A stretch of DNA of 64,000 nt from Sepioteuthis lessoniana (Eukaryota; Mollusca; Cephalopoda; Myopsida; Loliginidae), in contig OY757911.1 of assembly GCA_963585895.1 (NCBI GenBank), positions 65,534,658-65,598,657 of the forward strand, read 5' to 3'. Under the pieces are notes generated by a model that saw only the letters and a list, made by a program, of their open reading frames with translations, had not been told where the DNA came from and did not search any database. Of this stretch, positions 21,552 through 32,689 are shown piece after piece (the stretch's first letter is position 1; the number at the start of each line of letters is the position of its first letter). The position numbers and the translations under genes were made by a program.

Positions 21552-22659
21552 GAATCTGTTACAAAAGTGATGTAACTTTTGTTTTAGCAAATTACTACTG
21601 TGTAAGGACGTCTTTGCTGTTGGAGATTATGGCGTTTGCTTTTAAATTTAATTCTGTAAATAGTGCCAGTAGCTAAAGCCATTTAAGTACATTAGCACTG
21701 GTTTGAAAATTAATTCTATTAAGTGCTGGTTGCAGGTTTCTAATATATAGTGCTTCGAGAATCTGAAGTTTTTGTTTATTATTTTGATGTTCGAGTATTG
21801 TTGTGTTGTCGGTGAGAATTTTTAGTAGTTGTGTTGTTGGGCATGATTGTTTTTTTAAATGCTGAGCTATTGAACTTGAGTCAGAAAGGTGCATTGTAAG
21901 TCTCCTCGACAGGGTAGTTGAGGTTAAACCAACATATATATTATTATTATCAGAGATACAATCTCCTAGGGGACATTTAAAGTTATATATAACGTTGGTT
22001 TTTTGCAACACCCCAATCGAGGGGGAGGAGTTATTTCTAATGACCAAATTCGAGGTTTTAAACTTATTATAATATATAATAAGTTTTATTTTTTTTATTA
22101 GGATCAGTGGGGAGTATGTTTTTGTGAATCAATGTTTTCCTTATTTTTTCATCGGATTTATAATTGTAGTGCATTTGGTTACGATAAAAAAGTTTGATAT
22201 ATGTTTGTTGACTGGATGGAGTAGTACACTGTTTATTTTGTTGGTTAACATTTTTGATCATACGTTTAATTTGTTCATCAACAATATAGTTAGGAAACCC
22301 ATTATCGATGAGAGCCTGTTTTATGTTTTTTACCTCTTTATAAAATATTGTTTTGGAGGAGGAGATTAGTTTGGCACGGGATATTACATTACGAATAATT
22401 GCTTTTTTATATCTGAAGGGGCATCAAAATAATAAACAAAAACTTCAGATTCTCGAAGCACTATATATTAGAAACCTGCAACCAGTACTTAATAGAATTA
22501 ATTTTCAAACCAGTGCTAACGTACTTAAATGTCTTTAGATACTGGCACTATTTACAGAATTACATTTAAAAGCAAACGCCATAATCTCCAACAGCAAAGA
22601 CGTCCTTACACAGTAGTAATTTGCTAAAACAAAAGTTACATCACTTTTGTAACAGATTC

Positions 22660-22701
22660 TCCCCTGATGATGGCCCAAAGTTGGGCAGAAAGTACTAGGG
22701 A
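22660..22701 (+). ncRNA. Hammerhead ribozyme motif, right PLE arm, best preserved
   Basis: Plus strand: UCCC (22660-22663), CUGAUGA (22664-22670), helix II 22671-22687 (UG-CCC/GGG-CA with a bulged G and loop AAAGUU), GAAA (22688-22691), minimal helix III with two pairs and UA loop, CUA with predicted cleavage after A22697, and GGGA (22698-22701) closing helix I. The whole consensus is kept; only the short helix III is unusual, as in other minimal retroelement hammerheads. Confidence 0.82.
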
Positions 22702-22825
22702 TACATACAACTATGGACAATACCTAAATCAATTCCCCCCGAATACGATAAAAGTAATACGGGAATTCGAACGGATCCAAAAGAAAATATGTAGGCATAA
22801 AATGTCTATTATGTTTAATGAAATT

Positions 22826-22827
<2 letters not shown>

Positions 22828-22893
<66 letters not shown>
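22828..22893. repeat. (TA)n at PLE right border
   Basis: About 33 TA units immediately follow the right arm 'gtttaatgaaatttg'. Confidence 0.95.
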
Positions 22894-22895
<2 letters not shown>

Positions 22896-22964
22896 CACTG
22901 TGCATTTTGCAATTCCATTCTATCCTTATGTCTATATTCCATTCTATCCTTATATTGGAGATTC

Positions 22965-23075
22965 TGTTTATTATGTGATTGATCGTTTCGTCTCTGTCAC
23001 CGCATAGCCTACATTTACTGTTTTGTTGTGTCTAATCTTTTCTCGCTTTGATATGATTGGTCCTTATGGCTTTAT
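22965..23075 (-). mobile_element. LINE fragment (zinc-knuckle region)
   Basis: Minus strand reads KAIRTNHIKAR, then TQQNSKCRLCGDRDETINHI. The CxxC...H pattern is that of the C-terminal zinc-binding motif of the LINE also present at 58.9 kb (YIVTETKRSI.N in a decayed copy). Only about 37 codons remain, but they are well conserved and carry one stop. Confidence 0.75.
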
Positions 23076-23375
23076 TATTACTATTATTATTATTATGTTT
23101 CGGATAAATTTGGTGATAAAAGTGAAATGTGAACCTGTTTGGTTAGGAAACATACAACTATATATATATATATAGTTTTGTAATAATGTTTGAATAAAAA
23201 GCATTCATACTTATCTATTAATTTCGCCAACGTAAATGGTGCTGCAGACAGGTGTTACGGTTTTACGATCCGCTCATTTTTTATGCCGGTTAAGTTTCAT
23301 ATAATGAAACAATTTGGGATTAAAGGAAGAAATGTTTTTAAAATTGTATCTCTTTATGTAATAACAGTTTAAATT

Positions 23376-23909
23376 CTTACCTTAAGAATATCTCGATGTT
23401 TACAATTTCTGCTGAAAAAAAAAGCAATAACAAACTCTCACTGAGTCCCTGTTTTAGACAATTTTTGACAATACCTGTAAATTTTTGGGCGCAGGAAGTG
23501 GGCCTAAAAGATTGTAATTTTTAAGAAGTTCTTCCTAAACTGTCAACTTTCTTTTGATTACTTGTGGCCACTGGTTTCTTCACTCAATATGAATAAAACT
23601 ATCTAAATGGTAATCTGGGATTGTGAAGGCCTGCAGTAACTCCGTTGTCTGTTTTTGTCATTTAATGTCATGTGTTTGTAGCTTCCCTCTGTTGCTATAT
23701 TACATAGCCATGGTTTTTTTCTCCCCAATAAAAACAGACGAACGCAATGTCTGAATATTGCATTCAATGGTAAGGATAATGAAATGAAAAAATTGAGGTT
23801 CCATTTTAATACTGGGTTTATTTTATGTAAAAAAAGACTAAGTATTTTCACGTAGAGTCAGTAGTTTTATAAGAATTGTTAACCAACTCCTCCAACGGGC
23901 AGGATATGA
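23376..23909. other. No gene recognised
   Basis: AT-rich DNA. An 82-codon minus-strand open frame (23603-23851) has no motif I recognise. Confidence 0.4.
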
Positions 23910-24160
23910 CACAAGGTCAATTTTTAAGCGGAGTTTAACAGGTCTGAATTCAGAGTTTTCCTTCTCCTAGACTAGTTGCCTCATCAAGGCTGAGGAAGTC
24001 TGCCCTACTGTTTACCCATAGCTGGAGGGAAAATAATAGGATTCATACCTTTCCCAAGGTTATTAGTGCTATGTGGAATGCAGTCTCATCCAGTATTTGA
24101 ACTCGTGTAGCCGTGTCCATTTTCTTCGACGATAACCATTACACCACGGGCACCTCCTCA
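23910..24160 (-). repeat. SINE-C, near full length
   Basis: On the minus strand the head is 'gtgcccgtggtgtaatggtt', followed by 'cacgagttcaaatactgg', 'taaccttgggaaaggtatga' and 'caaccagtctagga...actctgaattc'. It shares its head region with SINE-B but has a different 3' body. Confidence 0.78.
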
Positions 24161-24902
24161 AAGACATCTCCTAACGATTGTTAGTTATCAATACTTGAAA
24201 CAATTTAACAGTGTACAAACAAATGAAGTCTGGTTTATTTTAATTTGTTACTTTTAGCCTATTCATTCTCAAAGCGTAGATAACATATGTACTTATTAAC
24301 TGAATTTGGTATCAGATAACCCACAACTGTTGATGCCATAGAACCAAATTAACGAACAAACTCAGTAAGACTTTAAAAGAGATATCTTTAATAAATAAAA
24401 TGCCAATTAAGATTAGATAATGATTTTTTAATAAAGAGCATATAACGAAAATAACGAAGGGATATGCGTGACGAAGACAGAAACATAATCTTTATTATGG
24501 TATTAAAAAAAATTGAGTAATATTTACCGTGTATAGTGAAATAATTGAGTAAGATATGAAATTAATTATTTAGAGAACTGTAAGATCAGTATGATAGAAT
24601 TTTAGATTAAAGATTTCTTCGAAGAAAAAGTCTGTAAAACTTATATTTTAAGAGGGAAATCGAAATAGAAGTGAAAATCAAAATTGAAAATCAAAATAGA
24701 AGTGAAAGTCAGTCTATAACAAAGTCTTGCTGAGCACAAAATCAATCTTTTTATATTTGCAAATATTAGATGAAGCACAAAAGTAAATTGGGAAATGAGG
24801 TAAAAGGATATTTAATATTAATGAATCTAAATTGTGTTAGTTTGACTCTCTTGATAATCAGCAATCAACATTTTTTTCCTAGGTTTAAAACATAGTATTC
24901 GC
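24161..24902. other. AT-rich DNA with small repeat scraps
   Basis: A SINE-D unit scrap lies at 24190-24260 and a tail scrap at 24310-24345 ('aacccacaactgttgatgcc'). A short 'aaatagaagtgaaaatcaaaa' duplication is at 24662-24715. Confidence 0.45.
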
Positions 24903-24954
<52 letters not shown>

Positions 24955-24973
24955 TCATCATCATCATCATCAT
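24903..24973. repeat. (TA)n followed by (ATC)n
   Basis: (TA)24 passes into (ATC)7. The ATC run is the reverse-strand (GAT)n 3' tail of the adjacent LINE fragment. Confidence 0.92.
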
Positions 24974-25108
24974 GTCATGCCGCTAGCACGGATATCCCTG
25001 ACCCTCTCTCGCCACTTTTCCCTATCGTTCGTCGCCTCTGGCAGATCTTCTGGGCTACATCCCGTATTCTCACATAGCTGCTGTATGTATGTTCTAGATG
25101 GTGGGGGA

Positions 25109-25110
<2 letters not shown>
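24954..25110 (-). mobile_element. LINE ORF C-terminus with (GAT)n tail
   Basis: Minus strand encodes RTYIQQLCENTGCSPEDLPE, then ATNDREKWRERVRDIRASGM, stop and (GAT)n. The homologous 3' end lies on the plus strand at 41.3-41.7 kb. This is the conserved C-terminal tail seen in an 'endonuclease-reverse transcriptase' LINE family. The 5' cut lies in a (TA)n tract, a short 5'-truncated insertion. Confidence 0.78.

Positions 25111-25174
<64 letters not shown>
25110..25174. repeat. (TA)n microsatellite
   Basis: About 32 TA units at the 5' border of the LINE fragment. Confidence 0.95.
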
Positions 25175-25177
<3 letters not shown>

Positions 25178-25608
25178 TAATATCCAGTCAGCGTCCAAAG
25201 GTAGTGGATGTGGATTATTCGCATATAGAATATGTGAAGAATTTCATATAAATCTATGGGAGTGCTCGATGTATGGCTATTGTTATATGGGGTTTTCTGT
25301 TCAGGTTTATATAACAAAACTCTCATACAGTGCGTATGAGACGCAGAGTATAATGACATCAAGTTAAACATGTACAGTTATCTGATGAGACTCAGAATAT
25401 TATGATATTCTCCGGCGAAATAGATTTATAATGAGAATTTTACCTGGTTTGGGTTTCCTTCTAATTGTATTATATATATATATATATATAAACGAAGGGT
25501 AGGTGAAAAATACTTGACCTTATAAGTGTTTTTTGTTCGAACTTCTATAGATTGGTTACTTGTGTTTTTCGGCTTATCAACCCTTGTAGTTTTTTAATAA
25601 GAAATCCT

Positions 25609-25610
<2 letters not shown>
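25175..25610. other. No gene recognised; short (TA)n
   Basis: Contains (TA)12 at 25468-25491 and a minus-strand SINE-tail scrap at 25568-25600. The rest was not recognised. Confidence 0.45.

Positions 25611-25653
<43 letters not shown>
25611..25653. repeat. (TA)n at mariner border
   Basis: About 21 TA units end at the mariner terminal sequence. Mariner elements target TA dinucleotides. Confidence 0.95.
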
Positions 25654-25655
<2 letters not shown>

Positions 25656-26040
25656 AGGCTCATTAAATAAGTTTCCAGACTTTTTTCGTATGGGCATTTT
25701 TATTGATAGTACATACATGAAACTCTCGTCCCCTTCGAAGTAATCTCCTCCTTCTTGTACCGTTCCAACAACTTCTGGAAGGCTCCATGAAATTCCTCTT
25801 GTGTGAGCGTGTCAATGACCTTCGTCACAGCCTCTTTCATCTCCTTAGTTGTCTCATTACGACAGCCTCTAAGTTTTTCCTTGAGCTTAGGGAATAACCA
25901 AAAGTCACAGGGAGCAAGGTCTGCACTATAGGGAGGCTGGGGATCTGTCTTAATGCCCATCTTGGTCAAATAGTCTGTGACAAAGATTGAGTTGTAGACT
26001 GGTGCATTGTCCTGGTGGAAATGTCACTGACCCGAACATT
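25654..26040 (-). mobile_element. mariner transposon, 3' half
   Basis: The terminus 'attaaataagtttccagac' matches the inverted repeats of the mariner at 55.6-56.5 kb. Minus-strand open frame 25700-25969 reads MTKMGIKTDPQPPYSADLAP, then CDFWLFPKLKEKLRGCRNET and ends LLERYKKEEITSKGTR. This is the C-terminal part of a mariner transposase including the third catalytic Asp (SAD-L). The ORF is lost upstream of about 26030 (the HQDNAPVYNS region is frame-disturbed), so the DNA-binding half and first catalytic Asp are absent. No second terminal repeat is visible. Confidence 0.85.
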
Positions 26041-26737
26041 TTACCTCTGGGCCAATGGCCCGGTAATATAATTAGTTGTAAAAAATCAACAATGTCTTGA
26101 TGAGGAGACAAAATAGTTATGGCTTAACAAATCAGAAGTGAGACAAACTACTGTGTTTTTTTTTTGGCTTAGAATTACGATGACCAAGGATGACTGATTT
26201 CCATTGAAAGAATTGATCAGAATTTGCTGATATCTGTTTTATAGCAAAGCCTAAACCAGGCTGATAAGTAACGACTTCATTTTTGCCGATTCAGAAAAAG
26301 TGTAACCACTATCAAGTTACTCCAGTTGAAGTGGACTTAGCGGAACGGTTATCATCGTAGGAAATTGTTACAAGTTGCTTTAGCAAATATTGATGAATAA
26401 ACGACTATACCGGTTTTCAGTTTTTACTGAGCTGGCCGAGTAACCCTGTCCGCCTTTTAATTAGAATAAGTCAAACATGGATTAGATACAGTTGAAAACA
26501 TGTGGACAAGACTACTTCTCCTTGAGGTTTTTGACTTTAGCGCAGATTCCATAATTATTGTCATTGTTTATATTATATACACGTGTTTCGAATGGTCAAA
26601 TGAATTAATTAGAATCCATTGGTTCAAGTCTACCCGTATGTTTCCTAGAAGAATGGCCGAAGCAGTACTTCCAGTTTAGTAAGAATGGCCGAAACAGTAC
26701 TTCCGTTTTCTGTTAGAACAAATAAACCACAAAAATG
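26041..26737. other. No gene recognised
   Basis: Contains an internal duplication of 'agaatggccgaarcagtact' at 26650-26703 (two copies, 36 bases apart). Otherwise unrecognised AT-rich DNA. Confidence 0.45.
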
Positions 26738-26815
26738 GAATCTGTGATCCGAGTTCAAAACCTGGATGAGGCTGTTTGCTTTTCACTATATGCTAGTGTC
26801 CCGGGGAGATCCATG
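26738..26815 (+). repeat. SINE-C fragment
   Basis: Contains 'gatccgagttcaaaacctgg' and 'atgaggctgtttgcttttca', as in the SINE-C copies at 27160 and 29200. It is cut at 26815 by a minus-strand SINE-A. Confidence 0.65.
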
Positions 26816-26995
26816 AATCTGTTCTTCCCCTCTTTGGATTGATCCAATTTACCCTTAATACCTACCTGATAATGCTGAGTGTTAAGTAAGGAGGCATCAA
26901 GTATCCTTTCTTTTGGTCTTTGGTATGACTCGACCAAGGATTGAACCCAAGTCTCTCATGCCATTGGTGAACCCTCTAACCATCGTGTCTATGTA
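26816..26995 (-). repeat. SINE-A, shortened copy
   Basis: Minus strand: 'ggttcaatccttggtcgagt', 'cataccaaagaccaaaagaa', 'cttacttaacactcagcatt' and 'gggtaaattggatcaatcc'. The 3' end of the family is missing at 26816, where it meets a SINE-C piece. Confidence 0.8.
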
Positions 26996-27139
26996 AATAA
27001 GTCAAAAGACATGTTATTTTAGAAAGAGTTATTCATCTTCTACATTGTTTGCTAACTATGTCTAAAGAGCAACGTCTCTGTCCAAGCATGCCAGAAAAAA
27101 AACCCAGGAATTTTAACTCCATTAGGCAGAAGAGGCATT

Positions 27140-27370
27140 TGGGGTATAATAGTTAATGTCGAAGGAAATCGACCCAAGTCCAAATCTTGAAAGAGGCTGT
27201 TTGCGTTTTACATCGCGTTAATATCCCTAAGAAAGATATAAATTCGAATGTTCTAATCCCTATCAATTAATAAACAAGAGAAGAATGGGCTCTTAAGTTC
27301 TATTAAGGCAACCAGTCTAGGAGAAACAAAATTCAGAATTCAAACCTGTTGTACTACGCTTAAAAATTAA
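27140..27370 (+). repeat. SINE-C copy
   Basis: Contains 'cccaagtccaaatcttgaaa', 'gaggctgtttgcgttttaca', 'aaggcaaccagtctaggaga' and 'attcaaacctgttgtactac', in SINE-C order. Confidence 0.7.
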
Positions 27371-27407
27371 CTTTTTCTTCGCTTCTTCATGGTAGAGTTG
27401 TTGGGTA

Positions 27408-27418
27408 AACACACACAA

Positions 27419-27489
<71 letters not shown>

Positions 27490-27541
27490 TATATATATAT
27501 GTGTGTGTGTGTGTGCGTGTATGTGTACAAACGTGATTATA

Positions 27542-27592
<51 letters not shown>
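27408..27592. repeat. Compound (CA)/(TA)/(TG) microsatellites
   Basis: Alternating CA, TA and TG runs, the longest being (TG)24 at 27544-27591. The CA and TG runs could fold back on each other. Confidence 0.9.
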
Positions 27593-27593
<1 letters not shown>

Positions 27594-28544
27594 ATATGAG
27601 CTGGTGAGGATTCTATTGTTTCTATTCAGGAAAAAATGTGTACAATGGTTTAAAATTGTTCGAATATAAGCAGCAATGCTTGGTTGTCTTCAGTCATATT
27701 TCCAATTTCAAAGGATCTCTTTGCAGAAATATCACACAGGGATTTTTTCCTTGCAGCTCAATTTCGTACAATTTATTGAACTGTGCGTCTCATGATTAAA
27801 CTGTCGACATTTTCCCTGACAGTTTCTTTTAGAAACTCATTTGAAATACCCTTTTACCCAAAATACCGGTCTTATAAATAAGTTACTGATACATGAAACG
27901 CATTTTTTGGAAGGAGACAGCCACATCCAGAGACGAATCTTTCGCCTCGTCTCCATCACACAGACAGAAAATGCCAGCTTTTCGTCCCCCAAGTAATTTT
28001 CTGTGCGGTTCAGTGAGCGTCAGGTATACATATGCCAATTGGATTGTCACTACAAACGTTCGTGAGCTGCCAACCGCTGACAAGCGCCAGGAGCTATTTA
28101 ATCAGAAAGGCGGTTGTGTGCGCATGCGTGTACCGATGCAAGATTTTAAATAACTTGTTCAAAGAATGCAACTGCACTTCCGGCTCGTCCAAAAAGACGC
28201 TACAATTATCAGAGGAGCCTTTGAACCGCATGTGTTGCTTTCCAAATAGAATTGTATCTTGTAAAATAATTGAATTTTATTTTAACAAAATTAAATAACA
28301 TGTTCTTTAAAGTTTTGTATATTATACAATACCCTATCCTCCCTCGTATACATTGTTGAGAAACAGAAGATTGCACTCAATCTATCACATTATTAGACTT
28401 TAGATTTATCCTCTTATCAAATATAGAAGAATCGTTTAGGATAATTTTACTGAAAAGAAAAGTCTGATCTATAATAAGAACAACATTCTCAAAAGAAAAT
28501 TATCTTTCAATCTATATATATGTTTAAGAATAGATTTTTGAAGA

Positions 28545-28545
<1 letters not shown>
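27593..28545. other. No gene recognised; GC-richer block at 27890-28200
   Basis: The block 27890-28200 is clearly less AT-rich and has overlapping 66-88-codon open frames on both strands without motifs I recognise. It could be a host exon, a promoter or an unknown repeat; the sequence does not decide this. Confidence 0.3.

Positions 28546-28613
<68 letters not shown>
28546..28613. repeat. (TA)n microsatellite
   Basis: About 34 TA units, followed to 28830 by imperfect TG/TA-rich sequence. Confidence 0.95.
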
Positions 28614-28614
<1 letters not shown>

Positions 28615-29164
28615 CTACATTAGTACATCAATATAAATACATGTGCATCTCTCTACGCATGTCCCAGCGCATTGGTGGGCGCATATATACATATATGGGT
28701 GTTTAGATTTGTGTGTGCACAGATATATATGTGTGCATGTTTATGTGCGTGTTTTTGAATATATACATGTATGTGTGTATATGTGTTTGTGTTTATTTGT
28801 GTGTGTGTACATATTCATAGAGTGTTATAGGTTGAAGAGACCGCTGTGTTTAATACCATTAACCGGACTTAATGATCTATACATTTATTTTTTGAATTAT
28901 AAATCAGAAAGTAAGAACGTTGGCTAAGTAATGGCCACATTCGGAAATTCTTACTTTAAACATTACTCAACAACTACCTGGAAATTGGGCTGCAGAAACA
29001 AAGTTATAGGACCGCCCGTGATAGAAAGAAAATGTTTACCGGAGAAAAGTTATCGTTTATTTCTGCTGTTTAGCGAGTTAGCCCCGCTAACAATTTAATG
29101 GCGTTTTAAGTTTTATCCCCAACAGATATGGAGACCTTGGTTTAGTATTTTTATTTTCATCAAA

Positions 29165-29400
29165 TGCAAAGTGGTTATTATCAATGGAAATAGACTTAGC
29201 TATTCGAGTTCAAAGCCTGAAAGAAGCTATTTACATTTCACATAGTGATAATACCCTTGGAAAAAGGTATGAAGCCAATTCTTCTTTCTCCAGCTATCGG
29301 TTTTTAAATCTTGGTTTGACAACCAGTCTAGGAGAAGGAAAACTCGGAATCCACATCTATTGTAGACCTGGGGAGGCTGAGTTTCACCTGGCTATTCCTG
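29165..29400 (+). repeat. SINE-C, near full length
   Basis: Contains 'ttcgagttcaaagcctgaaa', 'gaagctatttacatttcaca', 'cccttggaaaaaggtatgaa', 'caaccagtctaggagaagga' and 'ctattgtagacctggggagg'. The 79-codon open frame over it is a chance frame in a SINE. Confidence 0.75.
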
Positions 29401-29450
29401 CCCAAGAAACGCTTAATGAGTAGAGTACCTATGAGCTTACTAGATTAAGG

Positions 29451-29452
<2 letters not shown>

Positions 29453-29495
<43 letters not shown>
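29453..29495. repeat. (GA)n microsatellite
   Basis: About 20 GA units. Confidence 0.95.
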
Positions 29496-29498
<3 letters not shown>

Positions 29499-30569
29499 TT
29501 AGCGTTTGTTGTAGTGCAATATTTAAAACCAATTCCTGCATGTTATGTGATTTTGCTCTTTACAAGGTGATTTTGTGTGATACTAAATAAGGTTTTGTGA
29601 ATATTTTTGATGCCTGCAATAGATCAGATTTTAACAATGTACTTTAAACTGTTTTTGGTTTGATCTTCTTTGATTGCCTCACAGTTGCGGTCGTGTGCTA
29701 CTATTTAGCTAAGAGTTGTAAAAATCTGGAACTGATCATCACCTATTGGCGAGAAAAGCAAATTTATCAGCCTCTTAGGTACAGAAAATACCTCAAAGAC
29801 ATAGATAGATAGATCGATCGATAGATAGATAGATTGAAAAAACTACAGATACAGCAATTTATAAGTATAAAGGATAGTATCAATAGCGCACTTCGAGAGA
29901 AGATGAGATCTCTGGAAGAAAACTTGTGTAAAGGAGATTAGTTTTATGTCCCTGAGAAAAGGCTGTTGGCTATGTAAGAAAGCCTATGGAAAAAGAAGGA
30001 TCTTTCGTTTTGCTCTAAGATAAAGATTTCAATGTGGCAGCATGATCAATACGTATATACACCTTCAGAAAAATATAGAAAAAAAACAAAAAAAAACGAT
30101 TCCCTTCCAGCGGACAATAGATTTGTTTGGTCTCAGTTAATATCATTAAACGAATGTCTAAGTCTTTTTACTTCGGCAGGTTTGAACATTCTCAATCAAA
30201 AACTAAAATGGAGGAGTTTCCTATTTTCTAATAAAGAAATTCAATCACAAGTTGATGAGGAATCACTCTGAGTACTGTGAAATATTACCGCAGGGGGATA
30301 GGCCACTCAAGATAAATTTGCTCTTTCTTTCATTCTTTCTTTCTTTCTTTCCCTCAGAAAGTCGCTTGTATGCAACAATTACAGAATAAGAAAACAAAAT
30401 AGCGATTGACAAATGATTAAACAAAAGAATAAATCAGCATGATTGCGTTAAAATAAAAAAAATATGCCTAAAAAATAAATGCTCGAAAATGATGGACGGT
30501 ATGAAATAATAAATATCAAATATTTCCAGGAGAAGAGATAAAGACATGCAGACAGCTAAAATGACGTAC
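29496..30569. other. No gene recognised
   Basis: Contains (GATA)n at about 29802-29833 and (TTTC)n at 30323-30350. A 79-codon open frame at 30032-30271 has no recognisable motif. Confidence 0.4.
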
Positions 30570-30597
30570 GATATATATATATATATATATATATATA
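30570..30597. repeat. (TA)n microsatellite
   Basis: Fourteen TA units adjoining the 3' end of a SINE-A. Confidence 0.92.
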
Positions 30598-30600
30598 AAT

Positions 30601-30830
30601 TTGCTGATCGTAGTCGATGGCGACCAAAAAGCCCCTTTTTAAATTGCTACTACATAGAAGTGTAGGGGAGAGCGCTACTACTTACCCTGGTCCTCAACTT
30701 GATACGTATCTTATAATGCTGAGTGTTAAGCAAGGAGGCATCAAGTAGAATTTTATGAGTCTTTCGTATGACTCGACGTGAGATTGAACTCCTGTCTCCC
30801 AGACTATTAGCGAACACTCTAAACATTTAA
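30601..30830 (-). repeat. SINE-A, near full length
   Basis: Minus strand: 'gtgttcgctaatagtctggg', 'ggagttcaatctcacgtcga' (B-box region), 'aaagactcataaaattctac', 'ccttgcttaacactcagcat' and 'gtagcaatttaaaaaggggc', ending 'gactacgatcagca'. Confidence 0.83.
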
Positions 30831-31589
30831 ACAATTCAATTTTCTATAAAACAAACTAATTACTCAGCTTACGTTAGCTTGTACCAGGCCGCCATAATTT
30901 TAGCCCCCAAGTTAGGGTCAAAATCAAATTTCTTTGGTTAACCATTACCCCCCCCGGCTGACACCTCCAAATGTTTAACATATTTTGTTTATACATGAAA
31001 TACTTGCCAAATGTTTCATAGACTGAAAACACAAATTGGCTTCCTCAAACAATGAAAACACTGATGGAAAATGAGGTTCTTTATCTAATGGTGTTGTGAT
31101 TAAGAGTGATGCATAAAGTATCCGGAGAGGCACAGGAAACTCAGAATAATTTCATGGTTGAAACTCGTATACATATCTCTGTCTCTGTCTCCCTCTTTCT
31201 CTCTCACAGACACCCCTTGCAAAGACTTCCACGGTGAACTGAGAATGCTATTATATGGGAATTGACGTTATAACATAGTAATTCTAAACGAATAGAATTA
31301 ATAAATCCTGAGAACATGGAATTCGGTGCCTGAGATATTAGACCTTTTCTGTGTAATTTTCGTCACTGATTCTAGATATATCATCAATTTTTCTCTATCA
31401 GCGCTGGTTATTCAGGTATGATATACCCGTAAATGTTATGCATAAAACTGGTCAGGAACAAGGATTGATACCAACAAATCATTATTATTGCCTTTTTGAT
31501 TGATAAAACAGTTTCATAGGGGTAGAATTTATCTATTTATAATCAATTTACATCATCTAATCAGGTAATAAAGAAAAAAAGCATTGGAA
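30831..31589. other. No gene recognised
   Basis: A C run (30948-30956) and a TCTC-rich patch (31180-31206) are the only notable features. Confidence 0.4.
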
Positions 31590-32625
31590 GTTATTGATAC
31601 ACTGTCCATTTACCCGGCATTTCACAAAAATGATGTATCAAGGATTTATTGCAACGATCTTCTCCAGGAAAAACACATTTAATAGACAAACAGTAATTTG
31701 ACATCGTGTGAGTATCCCAGCGTACCCGGTATCTTTCTTCCGTAGTTCTTAAATCTTGGTTGAATCGTTCCCTCTCTTTTTCACTTGTCTGCAAGTTGTT
31801 CTGGGAAACGATGCATTTGGCTGCGGAGGTAATACATTTGGTACTCGTTTTACAGACAAGTTGAAGGAATGAAGATAGAATGCTCTCCGCTGATTCAGAT
31901 TAGTTATCTGCTTTATAGTTCCCCTCAAATTCCTTAGAACCAGAGTGAACAAAGACCATGACTGTGCCTCAGCATTGTTTACTGAATTTTGGAAATGAGG
32001 ATCTTTCATGAGTTCCTTGATTTGCAGTCTATTAAAAATACATGCCCTCATTTTTCTATGCTCAACACCGGAAATTTTCAGCATAATGTCCAAAGCAGCC
32101 CCCTTTTTTATTTAGAACATTTATAAGCTGTTGATTAAACCTTGTCTGATGTGCTGTAGTGGCAAAATGATCTTATCTTTGTAAACCAATACTTTTGCAA
32201 TAACGTTGTTTTCTCCGACCACCAAGTTTTCTCTCTGAGGCCATTGTTTTCTCACCCAGGGATCTTCCTTAGATCTACAATCACAGCGACAAATAACGCA
32301 TGGATACTTAGTGTATAAACTCTGCTGACTCAGTTAAAAAATCGACGATTTTCAGATTCACATATATCAACCGTTGGTGTTTGTAGTATATCTTCAGTAG
32401 GAACAGGGTGATTGATTTTTACTGTACAGTCATCTTAGTTGAGTGACCAACTAGGATTGATCGATATTTGTTGCCACTGCGTAGAAGCGCACATTTTAAG
32501 GTCCTCTTAGAACTATTAAGGAATAAGCACCATTTGCTTGGTACATATTTTGATTTGCTCATTTTCATCGCAAACCTTAAACAAATCCATTTCCTCTGAG
32601 AATAAGAGCAGTAAATCTATTTCTA
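31590..32625 (-). pseudogene. Pseudogene of an uncharacterised multicopy protein family
   Basis: Minus-strand frames, in order, give LLLFSEEMDLFKVCDENEQ, SSKRTLKCALLRSGNKY, SILVGHSTKMT, KYPCVICRCD, VRKQWPQRENLVVGENNVIA, RRKMRACIFNRLQIKELMKD in a related frame, QSWSLFTLVLRNLRG, and ERFNQDLRTTEERYRVRW with MSNYCLSIK. I recall the same order (SSKRSLKCVLLHNGNKY ... GERFHQDIK.ME.RYQGRWD..MMADYCW) from a protein family present in many copies in arthropod and mollusc genomes and without known function. Stops and frame changes are frequent (five or more). Its multicopy nature suggests a mobile element or a retrocopied gene; I cannot tell which. Confidence 0.65.
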
Positions 32626-32689
32626 TCAAGCATGTGATCTTGGTTCTTTTGTGGAGTGGCTGGATATCCCCACTCACAGACTGAACTTG

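Larger units (their letters stand above)
21362..22828 (-). mobile_element. Penelope-like element, inverted head-to-head pair
   Basis: Minus strand 22420-21673 carries the C-terminal half of a PLE protein. The RT-to-nuclease linker has KNIKQALIDNGFPNYIVDEQ, QTYIKLFYRNQMHYNYKSDE and LPTDPNKK. The GIY-YIG domain follows (IYNFKCPLGDCIS, IYVGLTSTTLSRRL, LQILEALYIRNLQPALNRIN) with a stop at 21673-21675. One frame change in an A-rich run separates linker and nuclease. At 22424-22828 the last 39 or so codons and the 3' noncoding region are present again on the plus strand, nearly identical to 21362-21790. Both arms end in (TA)n. This head-to-head partial duplication is a known PLE insertion form. Confidence 0.88.

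Noticed and set aside
27880-28300. Possible host exon in the GC-richer block
   Set aside because: Open frames overlap on both strands, no domain or splice pattern stands out, and no other exon was found nearby. Left as unassigned.
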